From contig CAWBZB010000008.1 in NCBI GenBank assembly GCA_963793105.1, positions 434,001 to 498,000 of the forward strand: a stretch of 64,000 nucleotides of DNA, in the 5' to 3' direction. Origin of the DNA: UBA10649 sp963793105 (GTDB lineage Bacteria; Actinomycetota; Actinomycetes; S36-B12). How positions within the stretch are numbered: the stretch's first letter is position 1; every line of letters begins with the position of its first letter. Both the position numbers and the translations under genes were made by a program. Shown in pieces: positions 25,393 to 34,037 of the stretch. The notes beneath the pieces are model-generated. The model worked only from the letters and a program-made list of their open reading frames with translations, searched no databases and was not told the DNA's origin.

Positions 25393-26559
25393 ATGGCATT
25401 CGCGGTCACGATCGACCAGCAGAGGTGGCATGACCACCAGGACGTCGTGTGCGACCGGGTCCGAAGGGCCGCGCGCGCACCCATCGTGCCGGTCATCAAG
25501 GGCAACGGCTACGGCCTCGGCCAGCGATTGCTCGCCGACGAGGCCATCCGCCTGGCGGCCGACACGGTCGCGGTCGGAACCGTGTTCGAGGTCGATGAGG
25601 TGGCGGAGTACGGAACGTTCGACATCATCGTGCTCGAGCCCTTCGAGCCGCGGGACTCCTTCACCGCGGACGCCTGGTGGCGGCTCGGCCAGCAGCTCCA
25701 CGCCGGCCGCGTCATCCGGACCATCTCGTCCAAGGAGGCGCTGCTCTCCCTGGGGCAGGGCCACGGGTCGGTGCGGTGCCTGCTCGAGGCCCAGACATCC
25801 ATGCACCGCTTCGGCTTCGACGAGGGTGAGCTGCTGCGCGTCCTCTCCGACTCCAAGGTCCGCGAGGCGTTCGCGCAGGGCCGCGTCCTGGTGGAGGGTC
25901 TCGCCCTGCACCTGCCGCTGGCCGAGCCGGCCGACGAGATCGATCCCCGCGGCGCCAGCCTCGGGACCGCGAAGGTGCGCGAGGTCGTGCGATGGGCCGG
26001 CCTGTGGGAGTCCGAGACCGAGGTGTGGGCGGGGCACAACTCGCCGGCGAGCCGGGTCTGGGTCTCGCACCTCGACGACGAGGAGATGGCGGCCGTCGTC
26101 GACGCCGTACCCGACATCGTCCTGCGCCCACGGATCGGAACCCGACTGTGGCTGGGCGACCGCACCGCCCTCCACGCCGCCGGCACGGTCCTGGCCGTCC
26201 ATCCGCTGCCCGCGGGCGCCCACGTCGGCTACCGCCAGCGCACCGGGCCCAAGGACGGGACGCTCGTGATCGTCTCCGGCGGCACCTCGCATGGCATCGG
26301 GCTGTCGGCGCCGACCCCCGGGGCGAATGTCCGCCAGCGAGTGGTCACCGTCGGGACGGGGGCGCTGGACGCGGCCGGACGCGCGCTGTCACCCTTCCGA
26401 TGGGCGGGCAAGCAGCGCTGGTTCGCGGAGCCGCCGCATCAGCACGTCTCGATGATCTGGCTGCCCAAGGGGTGCGTCATCCCGGCCGTCGGCGATCGCA
26501 TGTCCGCTGACGTCCGCTTCACGACGTCGCGCTTTGACGCCGTCCTCGGCCTAGGGTGA
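25393..26559 (+). CDS. Alanine-racemase-like PLP (fold type III) protein
   Basis: 388 residues. The PLP-lysine segment is VIKGNGYGLG, compared with AVVKANAYGHG in classical Alr. The barrel continues with VRCLLEAQTSMHRFGF. The C-terminal domain has VGYRQRTGPKDGTLVIVSGG, where the catalytic tyrosine region of Alr would be, and closes with VGDRMSADVRF. Motifs are diverged, so it may be a racemase for another substrate. Coupling to a FemABX gene is suggestive. The last 41 bases overlap the convergent glycosyltransferase gene. Confidence 0.75.
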   Translation: MAFAVTIDQQRWHDHQDVVCDRVRRAARAPIVPVIKGNGYGLGQRLLADEAIRLAADTVAVGTVFEVDEVAEYGTFDIIVLEPFEPRDSFTADAWWRLGQQLHAGRVIRTISSKEALLSLGQGHGSVRCLLEAQTSMHRFGFDEGELLRVLSDSKVREAFAQGRVLVEGLALHLPLAEPADEIDPRGASLGTAKVREVVRWAGLWESETEVWAGHNSPASRVWVSHLDDEEMAAVVDAVPDIVLRPRIGTRLWLGDRTALHAAGTVLAVHPLPAGAHVGYRQRTGPKDGTLVIVSGGTSHGIGLSAPTPGANVRQRVVTVGTGALDAAGRALSPFRWAGKQRWFAEPPHQHVSMIWLPKGCVIPAVGDRMSADVRFTTSRFDAVLGLG

Positions 26560-27941
26560 CGACGTCCGGGGCGCCGTCGAAGACGCCGCCACCGGGATCG
26601 TCCTCGTCCTCCTCGAATCCGTCGGACCGCACGATGTCGTACTGGGGCGCGAACACGTCCTGCACGACCATCGCGGCGAGGTAGACCGTCGTCACCACGC
26701 GGATGACGATGGCGACGGCGTACTCCGGACCGGTGAGGCCCGTGGTGTCGTCGACGCCGTACCCGACGAGGTACCACCAGATCGCTGCGAAGTAGATCAC
26801 CTCGCCGGTCTGCCAGATCAGGAAGTCCCGCCACCGCGGTCGCGCCATGACGGCGAGCGGCACGAGCCAGAGCGAGTACTGCGGCGAGTAGACCTTGTTG
26901 GTGAGCACGAAGGCGGCGACGATGAGGAACAGGACGGCCGCGAGACGAGGCCGTCGCGGCGCCGCCAGGACCATCACCCCGATGCCCACGCACAGCGCCA
27001 GGAACAGTCCCGTGGCCACGAGGTTGAGCCGCTCCGGGGGCACTCCCCAGCCGCCGCCCTGCGACAGGGCGTACCAGATCGACCCGAAGTCCTCGCCGCG
27101 CTCCTGGCTGAACCGGTAGAAGTAGGACCAGCCCTCGACATTGGCGATCATCACCGGCACATTGACCGCCAGCCACGTCGCCGCCGTGCCAGCGACGAGG
27201 AGCCCGAACGCACGCCACTTCGCCGTGCGCAGGGCCAGCACGAGGAAGCCCCCCAGCAGCAGGACGGGATAGAACTTCGCCGCCACCGCGAGTCCCAGCA
27301 GGAGGCCGGCGGCGAAGGGGTGCCGCCGCGCCCACAGCAGCAGGGCGAGCGCGATGAACGCCAGCGGGAGCAGGTCCCAGTTGATCGTGGCTGCCAGGAT
27401 CATCGTCGGGGCGAGTGCCACCATCGCCGCATCCCAGGGCCGGCGTCGGACCGTCAGTGCGGTGGCGGCCACGGTGGCGATGAAGGCGATGAACAGCAGC
27501 ACCACGTTGACGTCGAAGAACACGGTCGTGGGTTGGTCGGTGGGGAAGACCGACGTCACGGCCGCCCGTGATCAGCGCGGCCAGCTGCATGAACCCGCCG
27601 GTCAGGACCGGGTACTCCAGGTGCTGGCCGTCGGGCATGGCCTGGACATAGGGGATCAGCCCGTCAGCGAATCCTCGCAGCGAGTACAGCGGAGCGATAT
27701 CGGTGTAGCAGAGGTGCTCGTAGCGTTCCGGCGTCCGCCAGCCCTCTGCGCGGCAGGAGAGGTCGAGCACGTAGCCGAGGACGTACGAGAAGGTCGCGAT
27801 GGCGATGACCGCCCGCAGCGGATTCCACCAGGTGGCACCGATCCTCGCCCACCTGCCCAGCGGCCCTCCGACGGCGCCGGTCGTGCTGGCCACCACCGGA
27901 TCCTCGCGCCCGGGGAGCACGATCGGCGAGGGTGGGCTCAC
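26519..27941 (-). CDS. GT87/DUF2029-type polyprenyl-linked mannosyltransferase-like membrane protein, interrupted by a 1-base insertion
   Basis: The upstream frame gives a helix and EYPVLTGGFMQLAALITG. The downstream frame continues TSVFPTDQPTTVFFDVNVVLLFIAFIATV, then several further helices including WDLLPLAFIALALLLWARR, LAVAAKFYPVLLLGGF and KVYSPQYSLWLVPL. These are typical of the GT87 group that builds lipid-linked glycans. Joining requires removal of one base near 27560-27566. A short acidic tail ends the protein. Its GTG overlaps the penicillin-binding protein stop, so the two are coupled. Confidence 0.8.
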
Positions 27942-30121
27942 TCCGGTCGGCCTTCCTCGATCGGCGGGCTGGGCACCTGCGTCGGCTCGGGCTCGGGCGA
28001 GAAGAGCGCGTCATCGGGCGACTGGCTCGGCGTCTCCAGCGGCGCGGGCTCGTCCGGCGAACCGCTCGGAAGTGTATCCACGGCCGAGGGCTCGTTGGAG
28101 AACTCGGGGATGACCTCCGGCGTGGGGCAGCCGATCGGGACCTCCTCGAGATCCGTCGTGATCGAGGTAGGACAGTCGAGTGGCTGGGTGGCGTCGTCCG
28201 GCGGCTCGGGGAAGTCCTCGACCGGCAGGCCGTCGAGCGCCGCCGTCATGAACGCGGTCCAGATGGCCGCGGGGAAGGAGCCTCCGGTGACCGTGGACAG
28301 TCCGCCGGTCCCGGACAACGACACCGGGATGCCGTCCTTGTCCTCCTTCGCCATCAGCACGGCCGTGGACAGCTGCGGGGTGTAGCCGACGAACCACGCG
28401 CTCTTGTTGTCGTCGGTCGTGCCGGTCTTGGCCGCGGCCGGCCGACCCAGGGCGAGCGCCGTTGAGCCCGTCCCGTTGGTGACCACCCGGCTCAGCGCAT
28501 AGGTGACGGTGTCAGCGACCGGGGCATCGAACACGCGATCGGTCTTGGGATTGAGCTGGAAGAGCAGGCCGTCGTTCGGTCCGATGATCTCCTTGACCAC
28601 GGACGTGGTCGCGCGCCCGCCGCTGTCGGCGAACGTGGCATAGGCGTTCGCCATGTCGAGTCCCGATGGCGAGGCGGTGCCGAGAACGAACGTGAGGTCG
28701 AGGTTCTTCAGGTCCATGCCGGGGGTGTCGGCCGGCACTCCCGCTCGGACAGCCGCGTCCGCGACCCTGCCCACGCCGACGTCGGACTCCAACTGCACGT
28801 AGGCCGAGTTGATGCTGTTCTCGGTGGCCGCGAGAAGGGTGACGTCGCCGTAGGACCGGTCCCCGTAGTTGGAGAAGGTGTAGCCGTCGACCGTGGCCGG
28901 GGAGTCGCCCGGCCACACGGAGTTCAGGAGGATGTCCTGCTCGGTGGCGGCCGCGAGCGCGAAGGGCTTGAAGGTCGATCCTGCCTGCGCGAACTGACGC
29001 GTGGCGTTGTTGATCTGGTCGTCGATGAAGTTCTCGCCGCCGTAGATGGCCACGACCTCGCCCGTCCCGGGGCGGACCGCGGCCAGGCCGATGCGCAGGC
29101 CCTTCGTGCCGCTCGACGGACCGACCTTGCGCACGGCCGCCGTGGCCGCCTTCTGCGCCGCCTTGTCGAACGTCGACACGATGCGCAGGCCGCCGCGCTG
29201 GATCTCGGTCTCGTCATACCCGAGTTCCACCAGTTCCTGCTCGACCATCGTCAGCAGGAAGCCGGTCTGCCCGCTGAGCCGGTCCTTGGCCTTCAGCTTC
29301 TTGATCTTCGGGAACTCGGCCGTCTTGCGCTGCCGGTCGGTCAGCCAGCCCTTCTCGACCATCGAGTCCAGCACGTAGTCCCACCGGGCCTCCAGGGCCT
29401 CGGCGCTGTCCTCCGGCGCGAGGCCGCTGGGCGACTTGATGATGGCGGCGAGGACCGCGCCCTGCTCGATGGTGAGCTCGCTCGCCGGGACGCCGAAGTA
29501 GGCGATCGAGGCGGCCTCGATGCCGTAGGCGCCGCGACCGAAGTAGATCGTGTTCAGGTAGTTGCCGAGGATCTCGTCCTTGGAGACGATCGTCTCCAGC
29601 TTGAAGGCGAGCAGCGCCTCCTTGATCTTGCGATCCCACGAACGCTCCTGCGACAGGAAGGCGTTCTTCGCATACTGCTGCGTGATCGTCGAGCCGCCCT
29701 GCGTGGAGCCTCCCGTGAGGTTGTTCACCGCTGCGCGCCCGATGCCCAGCGGCGAGATGCCGCCGTGCTCGTAGAAGTCACGGTCCTCGGCGGCCAGGAT
29801 CGCCTGCTGCACCTCGATCGGCACGTCCTCCAGATCGATGCTGCGTCGCGTGGACTCGCCGAGTCGCCCCAGTTCGCTGGTGCCATCGGACCAGTACACG
29901 ATGGTCGCCTCACTCGTCGCGACCTCGTTGGGCGTGGGAACCGTCGTCCGGGCGAGCAGGAAGGCGAAGACGGCCATCGCGAGTCCCACGAGGACCACCG
30001 CGACGATGACCAGCCACCGCAACCAGCGTCTCCTCGGCTTCGGCGCGGGACGCGCGGGGGCCCGCTTCCGGGTCGTCGACCCGCTCGCCCGCGAGGCGGG
30101 CTTGCGGCGGGAGTCGGACAC
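27938..30121 (-). CDS. Bifunctional class A penicillin-binding protein
   Basis: 727 residues: basic cytoplasmic tail, membrane helix at about 35-57, glycosyltransferase-51 domain with EDRDFYEHGG (112-121) and GGSTITQQYAKN (142-153). The transpeptidase domain has SxxK at 382-385 (STFK), SIN at 436-438 and KTG at 565-567. A long Pro/Glu/Ser-rich tail closes the protein. It polymerises and cross-links peptidoglycan at the outer face of the membrane. It is coupled to the downstream GT87-type gene; a DUF5318 gene precedes it on the same strand. Confidence 0.95.
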   Translation of the reverse strand: MSDSRRKPASRASGSTTRKRAPARPAPKPRRRWLRWLVIVAVVLVGLAMAVFAFLLARTTVPTPNEVATSEATIVYWSDGTSELGRLGESTRRSIDLEDVPIEVQQAILAAEDRDFYEHGGISPLGIGRAAVNNLTGGSTQGGSTITQQYAKNAFLSQERSWDRKIKEALLAFKLETIVSKDEILGNYLNTIYFGRGAYGIEAASIAYFGVPASELTIEQGAVLAAIIKSPSGLAPEDSAEALEARWDYVLDSMVEKGWLTDRQRKTAEFPKIKKLKAKDRLSGQTGFLLTMVEQELVELGYDETEIQRGGLRIVSTFDKAAQKAATAAVRKVGPSSGTKGLRIGLAAVRPGTGEVVAIYGGENFIDDQINNATRQFAQAGSTFKPFALAAATEQDILLNSVWPGDSPATVDGYTFSNYGDRSYGDVTLLAATENSINSAYVQLESDVGVGRVADAAVRAGVPADTPGMDLKNLDLTFVLGTASPSGLDMANAYATFADSGGRATTSVVKEIIGPNDGLLFQLNPKTDRVFDAPVADTVTYALSRVVTNGTGSTALALGRPAAAKTGTTDDNKSAWFVGYTPQLSTAVLMAKEDKDGIPVSLSGTGGLSTVTGGSFPAAIWTAFMTAALDGLPVEDFPEPPDDATQPLDCPTSITTDLEEVPIGCPTPEVIPEFSNEPSAVDTLPSGSPDEPAPLETPSQSPDDALFSPEPEPTQVPSPPIEEGRPE

Positions 30122-30198
30122 AGGCGTTCCTCACGTCTCGGGGAAGTCCCCATCGATGCCGGTGTCGGCCGGTGGCCGGTCAGCCGCAGGGGTCGTGA

Positions 30199-30720
30199 CT
30201 AGTCAAGGAGATCACGAGGCGTGGGCAGAGCACGTCGCGGCACGCCGTCTCCTAGGACGTACGTGGTCAGCAGGAAGTTCCAGTGGCAGCGCTGGCACAC
30301 CTCTACGACGTAGACCGAGAAGGCACCGAACCGGAAGGCCATCGTGGGGAGCTCGTCCGTCGCGCGGATCCGACCGGAGTACGGCCCGAGCTCATCACCG
30401 TAGACATAGGTGACGGTGACGAGGCCGGCGTCACGGCACGCCGGGCAGGCACCGCCGGCGGGTTCGCCGTGGAAGCGCGCCGCCTTGAGCAGGTAGGGAT
30501 CGGCGTCGCACAGGTCGGAGGTGAGGGCACCGCCGTGGAAGAGCCGCTGCAGGGCCGCGCGCCGCTGCAGGCCGTGGTCGACCACCGATCGGGGGCGGTC
30601 GGGATGATCCACCGGCTCGGGAGGGGGGAGGGGGACGGCCCTCGAGCGCGTCCGACGCGACGCGGCGGACTCCCCGCGGGCGATGGTCCCGCGGATCGCC
30701 GACTTCCGGGGCGCCGCCAT
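30199..30720 (-). CDS. DUF5318 family zinc-ribbon-like protein
   Basis: 173 residues. After a basic N-terminal stretch come SVVDHGLQRRAALQRLF and CDADPYLLKAARFHGEP. CPAC and CQRC pairs probably bind zinc, and the segment VYVVEVCQRCHWNFLLTTYVLG is typical of actinobacterial DUF5318. The ATG at 30720 is favoured by TACAAT 8 bases upstream. The family often lies beside a penicillin-binding protein and the ino1 region; its role is unknown. Confidence 0.82.
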   Translation of the reverse strand: MAAPRKSAIRGTIARGESAASRRTRSRAVPLPPPEPVDHPDRPRSVVDHGLQRRAALQRLFHGGALTSDLCDADPYLLKAARFHGEPAGGACPACRDAGLVTVTYVYGDELGPYSGRIRATDELPTMAFRFGAFSVYVVEVCQRCHWNFLLTTYVLGDGVPRRALPTPRDLLD

Positions 30721-30728
30721 GCGGCCCG

Positions 30729-30734
30729 ATTGTA
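30729..30734 (-). promoter_or_regulatory. -10 hexamer of a candidate leaderless promoter for the DUF5318 gene
   Basis: Read on the minus strand it is TACAAT, 8 bases before the ATG at 30720, with no ribosome site between. Confidence 0.5.
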
Positions 30735-30767
30735 GATGGCGAGGCCGAGGAGCCCCGCGACGCCATT

Positions 30768-30806
30768 TTGATATATCAGTTCGATATGTTGTACTGACTT
30801 ATCGAG
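30768..30806. promoter_or_regulatory. AT-rich imperfect dyad, candidate PadR operator
   Basis: The only markedly AT-rich patch in this intergenic region holds TATATCAGT and, 12 bases on, ACTGACTTA, an imperfect inverted repeat, plus a second GATATG. PadR repressors bind such dyads in their own promoters. It sits about 40-75 bases before the padR ATG. Confidence 0.35.
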
Positions 30807-30843
30807 ACGGCATATCGCCGTCACACGACCTTCAGGGGCGACC

Positions 30844-31482
30844 ATGGCCAAGCGACACGACGTGCTGGAGTTCGCCGTCCTCGGCGTCCTCTCCGACGGT
30901 CCCCTCCACGGCTACGAACTGCGCAAGCGCCTGTCTGCCGTCCTCGGACCCTTCCGCGCCCTGTCCTACGGCTCCCTCTACCCCTGCCTGCGCCGGCTCC
31001 AGGCCAAGGGACTGCTCGCCGAGGTCGACGTCACCCCCGCCACTGAGTCCTCCGCACCGCCGTTGGCGGGGCGCCGCTCGCGAGTCGTGTACGCCGTCAC
31101 CGCAGAGGGCAAGGAGGAGTTCGGCGCCTGGGCCAACCAACCGGGCCCCGAGGCGTGGGAGGACGAGGGATTCGCGGCGCACCTGGCCTTCTTCAGCCGC
31201 ACCGAGGCCCGGGTGCGCCTGCGCATCCTCGAAGGGCGCCGGTCGCGTCTGGAGGAGCGGGTGGACTCGCTGCGCGACTCCCTCGCCCGCAGTCGTGAGC
31301 GCGTCGACGCCTACACCCTTCAGCTTCAGCAGCACGGGCTCGATGGCGCGGAGCGTGAGGTCCGCTGGCTCAACGAGCTCATCCAGCACGAACGCGACAA
31401 CGGCGACAGTGCCGTCGTCGCCCCGTCCACACCTGAGGCGTCGCCCACCGGCCGCGCATCGATCAACAACAAGGAGCAGTAA
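30844..31482 (+). CDS. PadR-family transcriptional regulator
   Basis: 212 residues. The N-terminal winged helix is classical PadR: LEFAVLGVLSDGPLHGYELRKRL, then LSYGSLYPCLRRLQAKGLL. A wing strand (SRVVYAVTAEGKEEFGAW) follows, and a C-terminal helical dimerisation region (RSRLEERVDSLRDSLARSRERV) is rich in heptad-like Arg/Leu. Its stop overlaps the ino1 start as TAATG. In related Actinobacteria a PadR gene precedes ino1, so it probably controls inositol synthesis. Confidence 0.9.
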   Translation: MAKRHDVLEFAVLGVLSDGPLHGYELRKRLSAVLGPFRALSYGSLYPCLRRLQAKGLLAEVDVTPATESSAPPLAGRRSRVVYAVTAEGKEEFGAWANQPGPEAWEDEGFAAHLAFFSRTEARVRLRILEGRRSRLEERVDSLRDSLARSRERVDAYTLQLQQHGLDGAEREVRWLNELIQHERDNGDSAVVAPSTPEASPTGRASINNKEQ

Positions 31483-32564
31483 TGGGTTCGGTTCGCGTAG
31501 CTATCGTCGGCGTAGGCAACTGCGCCTCGTCCCTGGTCCAGGGTGTGGAGTACTACAAGGACGCCTCCTCGGCGGACTTCGTGCCGGGACTCATGCACGT
31601 CCAGTTCGGCGAGTACCACGTCCGCGACGTCGAGTTCGTCGCCGCCTTCGACGTGGATGGCAAGAAGGTCGGCCTCGACCTCGCCGACGCGATCGGTGCG
31701 TCTGAGAACAACACCCTGAAGTTCGCCGAGGTCCCGCCGACCGGCGTCACCGTGCAGCGGGGCCACACCCACGACGGGCTGGGCAAGTACTACCGCGAGA
31801 TGGTCGCCGAGTCCGACGCCGCTCCGGTCGACGTCGTCCAGGCGCTCAAGGATGCCAAGGTCGACATCGTCGTGTGCTACCTCCCGGTCGGTTCCGAGGC
31901 CGCCGCCAAGTTCTACGCGCAGTGCGCGATCGACGCGGGCTGCGGCTTCGTCAATGCCCTGCCGGTCTTCATCGCCGGCACCCCCGAGTGGGCCAAGAAG
32001 TTCGAGGATGCGGGGCTGCCGATCGTGGGCGACGACATCAAGAGCCAGGTCGGCGCGACGATCACCCACCGCGTGATGGCGAAGCTGTTCGAGGACCGCG
32101 GCGTCATCCTCGACCGGACCTACCAGCTGAACGTCGGCGGCAACATGGACTTCATGAACATGCTCGAGCGCGATCGCCTGGAGTCCAAGAAGATCTCCAA
32201 GACCCAGGCCGTCACCTCGCAGATCACCTCGCACGACATGGGTGCCCGCAACGTGCACATCGGCCCGAGCGACTACGTGGCCTGGCTGGATGACCGCAAG
32301 TGGGCCTTCGTGCGACTCGAGGGCCGCGCCTTCGGCGACGCTCCCCTCAACCTGGAGTACAAGCTCGAGGTGTGGGACTCCCCCAACAGCGCCGGCGTCA
32401 TCATCGATGCCGTCCGCGCCGCGAAGATCGCCATGGACCGGGGCGTCGGCGGTCCGGTCCTGTCCGCGTCGAGCTACTTCATGAAGTCGCCGCCCGTGCA
32501 GTACACCGACAGCGAGGCCCGTCAGGCGGTCGAGGACTTCATCGCCGGCACGATCGAGCGCTAG
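31482..32564 (+). CDS. ino1: Inositol-3-phosphate synthase
   Basis: 360 residues: VAIVGVGNCASSLVQGVEYY is the NAD-binding start of the short prokaryotic type. VVCYLPVGSEAAAKFYA, NALPVFIAG, GDDIKSQVGATITHR and LNVGGNMDFMNM follow, with catalytic lysines in DDIKSQ and RLESKKISKT. It converts glucose-6-phosphate to inositol-3-phosphate for phosphatidylinositol, mycothiol and similar actinobacterial compounds. AAGGAG in the end of padR is its ribosome site; a long hairpin follows. Confidence 0.96.
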   Translation: MGSVRVAIVGVGNCASSLVQGVEYYKDASSADFVPGLMHVQFGEYHVRDVEFVAAFDVDGKKVGLDLADAIGASENNTLKFAEVPPTGVTVQRGHTHDGLGKYYREMVAESDAAPVDVVQALKDAKVDIVVCYLPVGSEAAAKFYAQCAIDAGCGFVNALPVFIAGTPEWAKKFEDAGLPIVGDDIKSQVGATITHRVMAKLFEDRGVILDRTYQLNVGGNMDFMNMLERDRLESKKISKTQAVTSQITSHDMGARNVHIGPSDYVAWLDDRKWAFVRLEGRAFGDAPLNLEYKLEVWDSPNSAGVIIDAVRAAKIAMDRGVGGPVLSASSYFMKSPPVQYTDSEARQAVEDFIAGTIER

Positions 32565-32584
32565 CACCCCACCCCTACCGTTTG

Positions 32585-32648
32585 TCCCGCTAAGCGGGAG
32601 AAGCGGACGAATCCGGCCTGATTCAGGCCGGATTCGTCCGTTTCTCCC
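32585..32648 (+). terminator. Long hairpin, with an alternative small hairpin, after ino1
   Basis: From 32596, GGGAGAAGCGGACGAATCC and its continuation to the centre pair with the downstream arm ending at 32648; about 26 positions pair with one G-T wobble. The preceding TCCCGCT at 32585 can instead pair with AGCGGGA, which uses part of the long stem's base, so the two folds exclude each other. It is the likely ino1 terminator. Confidence 0.75.
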
Positions 32649-32722
32649 ACGGTCGTCTCCGATCCCTCCGCGAGGTGGGTTGCCCACCACGCCCGCACGA
32701 CCCGTCGGAGCAGGCAGGCCGG

Positions 32723-32728
32723 TAGCGT
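32723..32728 (+). promoter_or_regulatory. -10 hexamer of a candidate leaderless promoter for the MFS gene
   Basis: TAGCGT ends 7 bases before the ATG at 32736, and no ribosome site intervenes. Confidence 0.5.
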
Positions 32729-32735
32729 CACCACC

Positions 32736-34028
32736 ATGGTGGCGCTGCCCGCACTGCGCGAGGTGCTGGCGGGACGAGACTTCCGCCGACTCTTCGCCGT
32801 CCGCCTCGTGGCGCAGTTCGGGGACGGACTGCTGCAGGCGTCCCTGGCCACCTTCGTGCTCTTCTCCCCCGAACGGCAGCCCGATGCGGTCAAGGTCGCA
32901 ACAGCCTTCGCGATCCTGCTGCTGCCGTACTCCGTCATTGGTCCCTTCGCCGGCGTCTTCCTCGACCGCTGGCGACGACGCACCGTACTCGTCCGCGCCA
33001 ACCTGCTGAAGGCCCTCTTCACGCTCCCGATCATCGGTCTGGTGATGGTCGGCAATGACGGCGCCCCGCTCGGCATCGCGGTCCTCGTCGTGCTCGGTAT
33101 CGGCCGGTTCGTCCTCGCCGGGCTCTCCGCATCCCTGCCCCACGTCGTGGCTGGCCGGGACCTCGTCACCGCGAATGCCCTGACACCCACAGCCGGCACG
33201 ATCATGACGGCCGTCGGCGCCCTGGCCGGTATCGCCCTTCGCAACCTCCTCGGGTCCACGGACCAAGGCAGCCAGGTCGTGCTCGGCTGCGCGATGGTCG
33301 CCTACGTGCTGTCCGCCCTCGTGGCCCGCCTCATCGCCGTCGATCGACTGGGACCTGACGGTCACCGGCCGTCGGACACCCTGCGCGGCGTGCTGCTCGG
33401 CCTGGTCGAGGGCATCCGTGAGCTCCGGCTCCATGCGGAGGCCGGGCGCGCGGTCGCCGTCGTGGGCGCGCATCGATTCGCCTTCGGCGTCCTGACTGCA
33501 GGCGGTCTGCTGCTGGTGCGGACCACCTTCAATCCCGTGGCCGATGCCGATGACGCCCTCACGCAGTTCGCCGAACTCACGGCGGCTGCCGCCGGAGGTG
33601 CATTGGTCGGCGCCCTGCTGACCCCGTGGGCGAGCCGGCGCTGGGGCGCGGTGGCGTGGTCCGTGTTCGCCCTGCTCCAGGCGGGCATCGTCGGCATCGC
33701 CCTGGTCATCCTCGGCGCGGTTGCCCCGAGCTTTCCCGCACTGCTGGCAGGCGGACTGAGCCTGGGCTTCGCGGGGCAGTCGGTCAAGGTGTGCTCCGAC
33801 ACGCTCGTCCAGCGCCACATCCCCGACGATCACCTCGGCCGCGTGTTCGCCCTCTTCGACATGCTGGTGAACGTGTGCCTGGTCGCGGGCATCTCCGCGA
33901 TGGCCCTGGTCTCGCCCGAGAGCGGCGAGGCACCGGTGTTCTACGCCCTCATCGGGCTCATGCTGGTGCTCACGGCCGGGTGGTATCGGCTGAGGGGCCC
34001 CCGTAGAGTGCAGCACACCAACGACTGA
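32736..34028 (+). CDS. Major facilitator superfamily transporter
   Basis: 430 residues with about 12 hydrophobic helices. RDFRRLFAVRLVAQFGDGLLQASL starts helix 1, and FLDRWRRRTVLVRANLLKAL is the loop 2-3 region of drug/metabolite MFS proteins (DRxxRR). The second half has LGRVFALFDMLVN, the mirrored motif. The substrate is unknown. It is transcribed alone or with the membrane protein that follows 9 bases downstream. Confidence 0.85.
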   Translation: MVALPALREVLAGRDFRRLFAVRLVAQFGDGLLQASLATFVLFSPERQPDAVKVATAFAILLLPYSVIGPFAGVFLDRWRRRTVLVRANLLKALFTLPIIGLVMVGNDGAPLGIAVLVVLGIGRFVLAGLSASLPHVVAGRDLVTANALTPTAGTIMTAVGALAGIALRNLLGSTDQGSQVVLGCAMVAYVLSALVARLIAVDRLGPDGHRPSDTLRGVLLGLVEGIRELRLHAEAGRAVAVVGAHRFAFGVLTAGGLLLVRTTFNPVADADDALTQFAELTAAAAGGALVGALLTPWASRRWGAVAWSVFALLQAGIVGIALVILGAVAPSFPALLAGGLSLGFAGQSVKVCSDTLVQRHIPDDHLGRVFALFDMLVNVCLVAGISAMALVSPESGEAPVFYALIGLMLVLTAGWYRLRGPRRVQHTND

Positions 34029-34037
34029 GGGGCAGCC

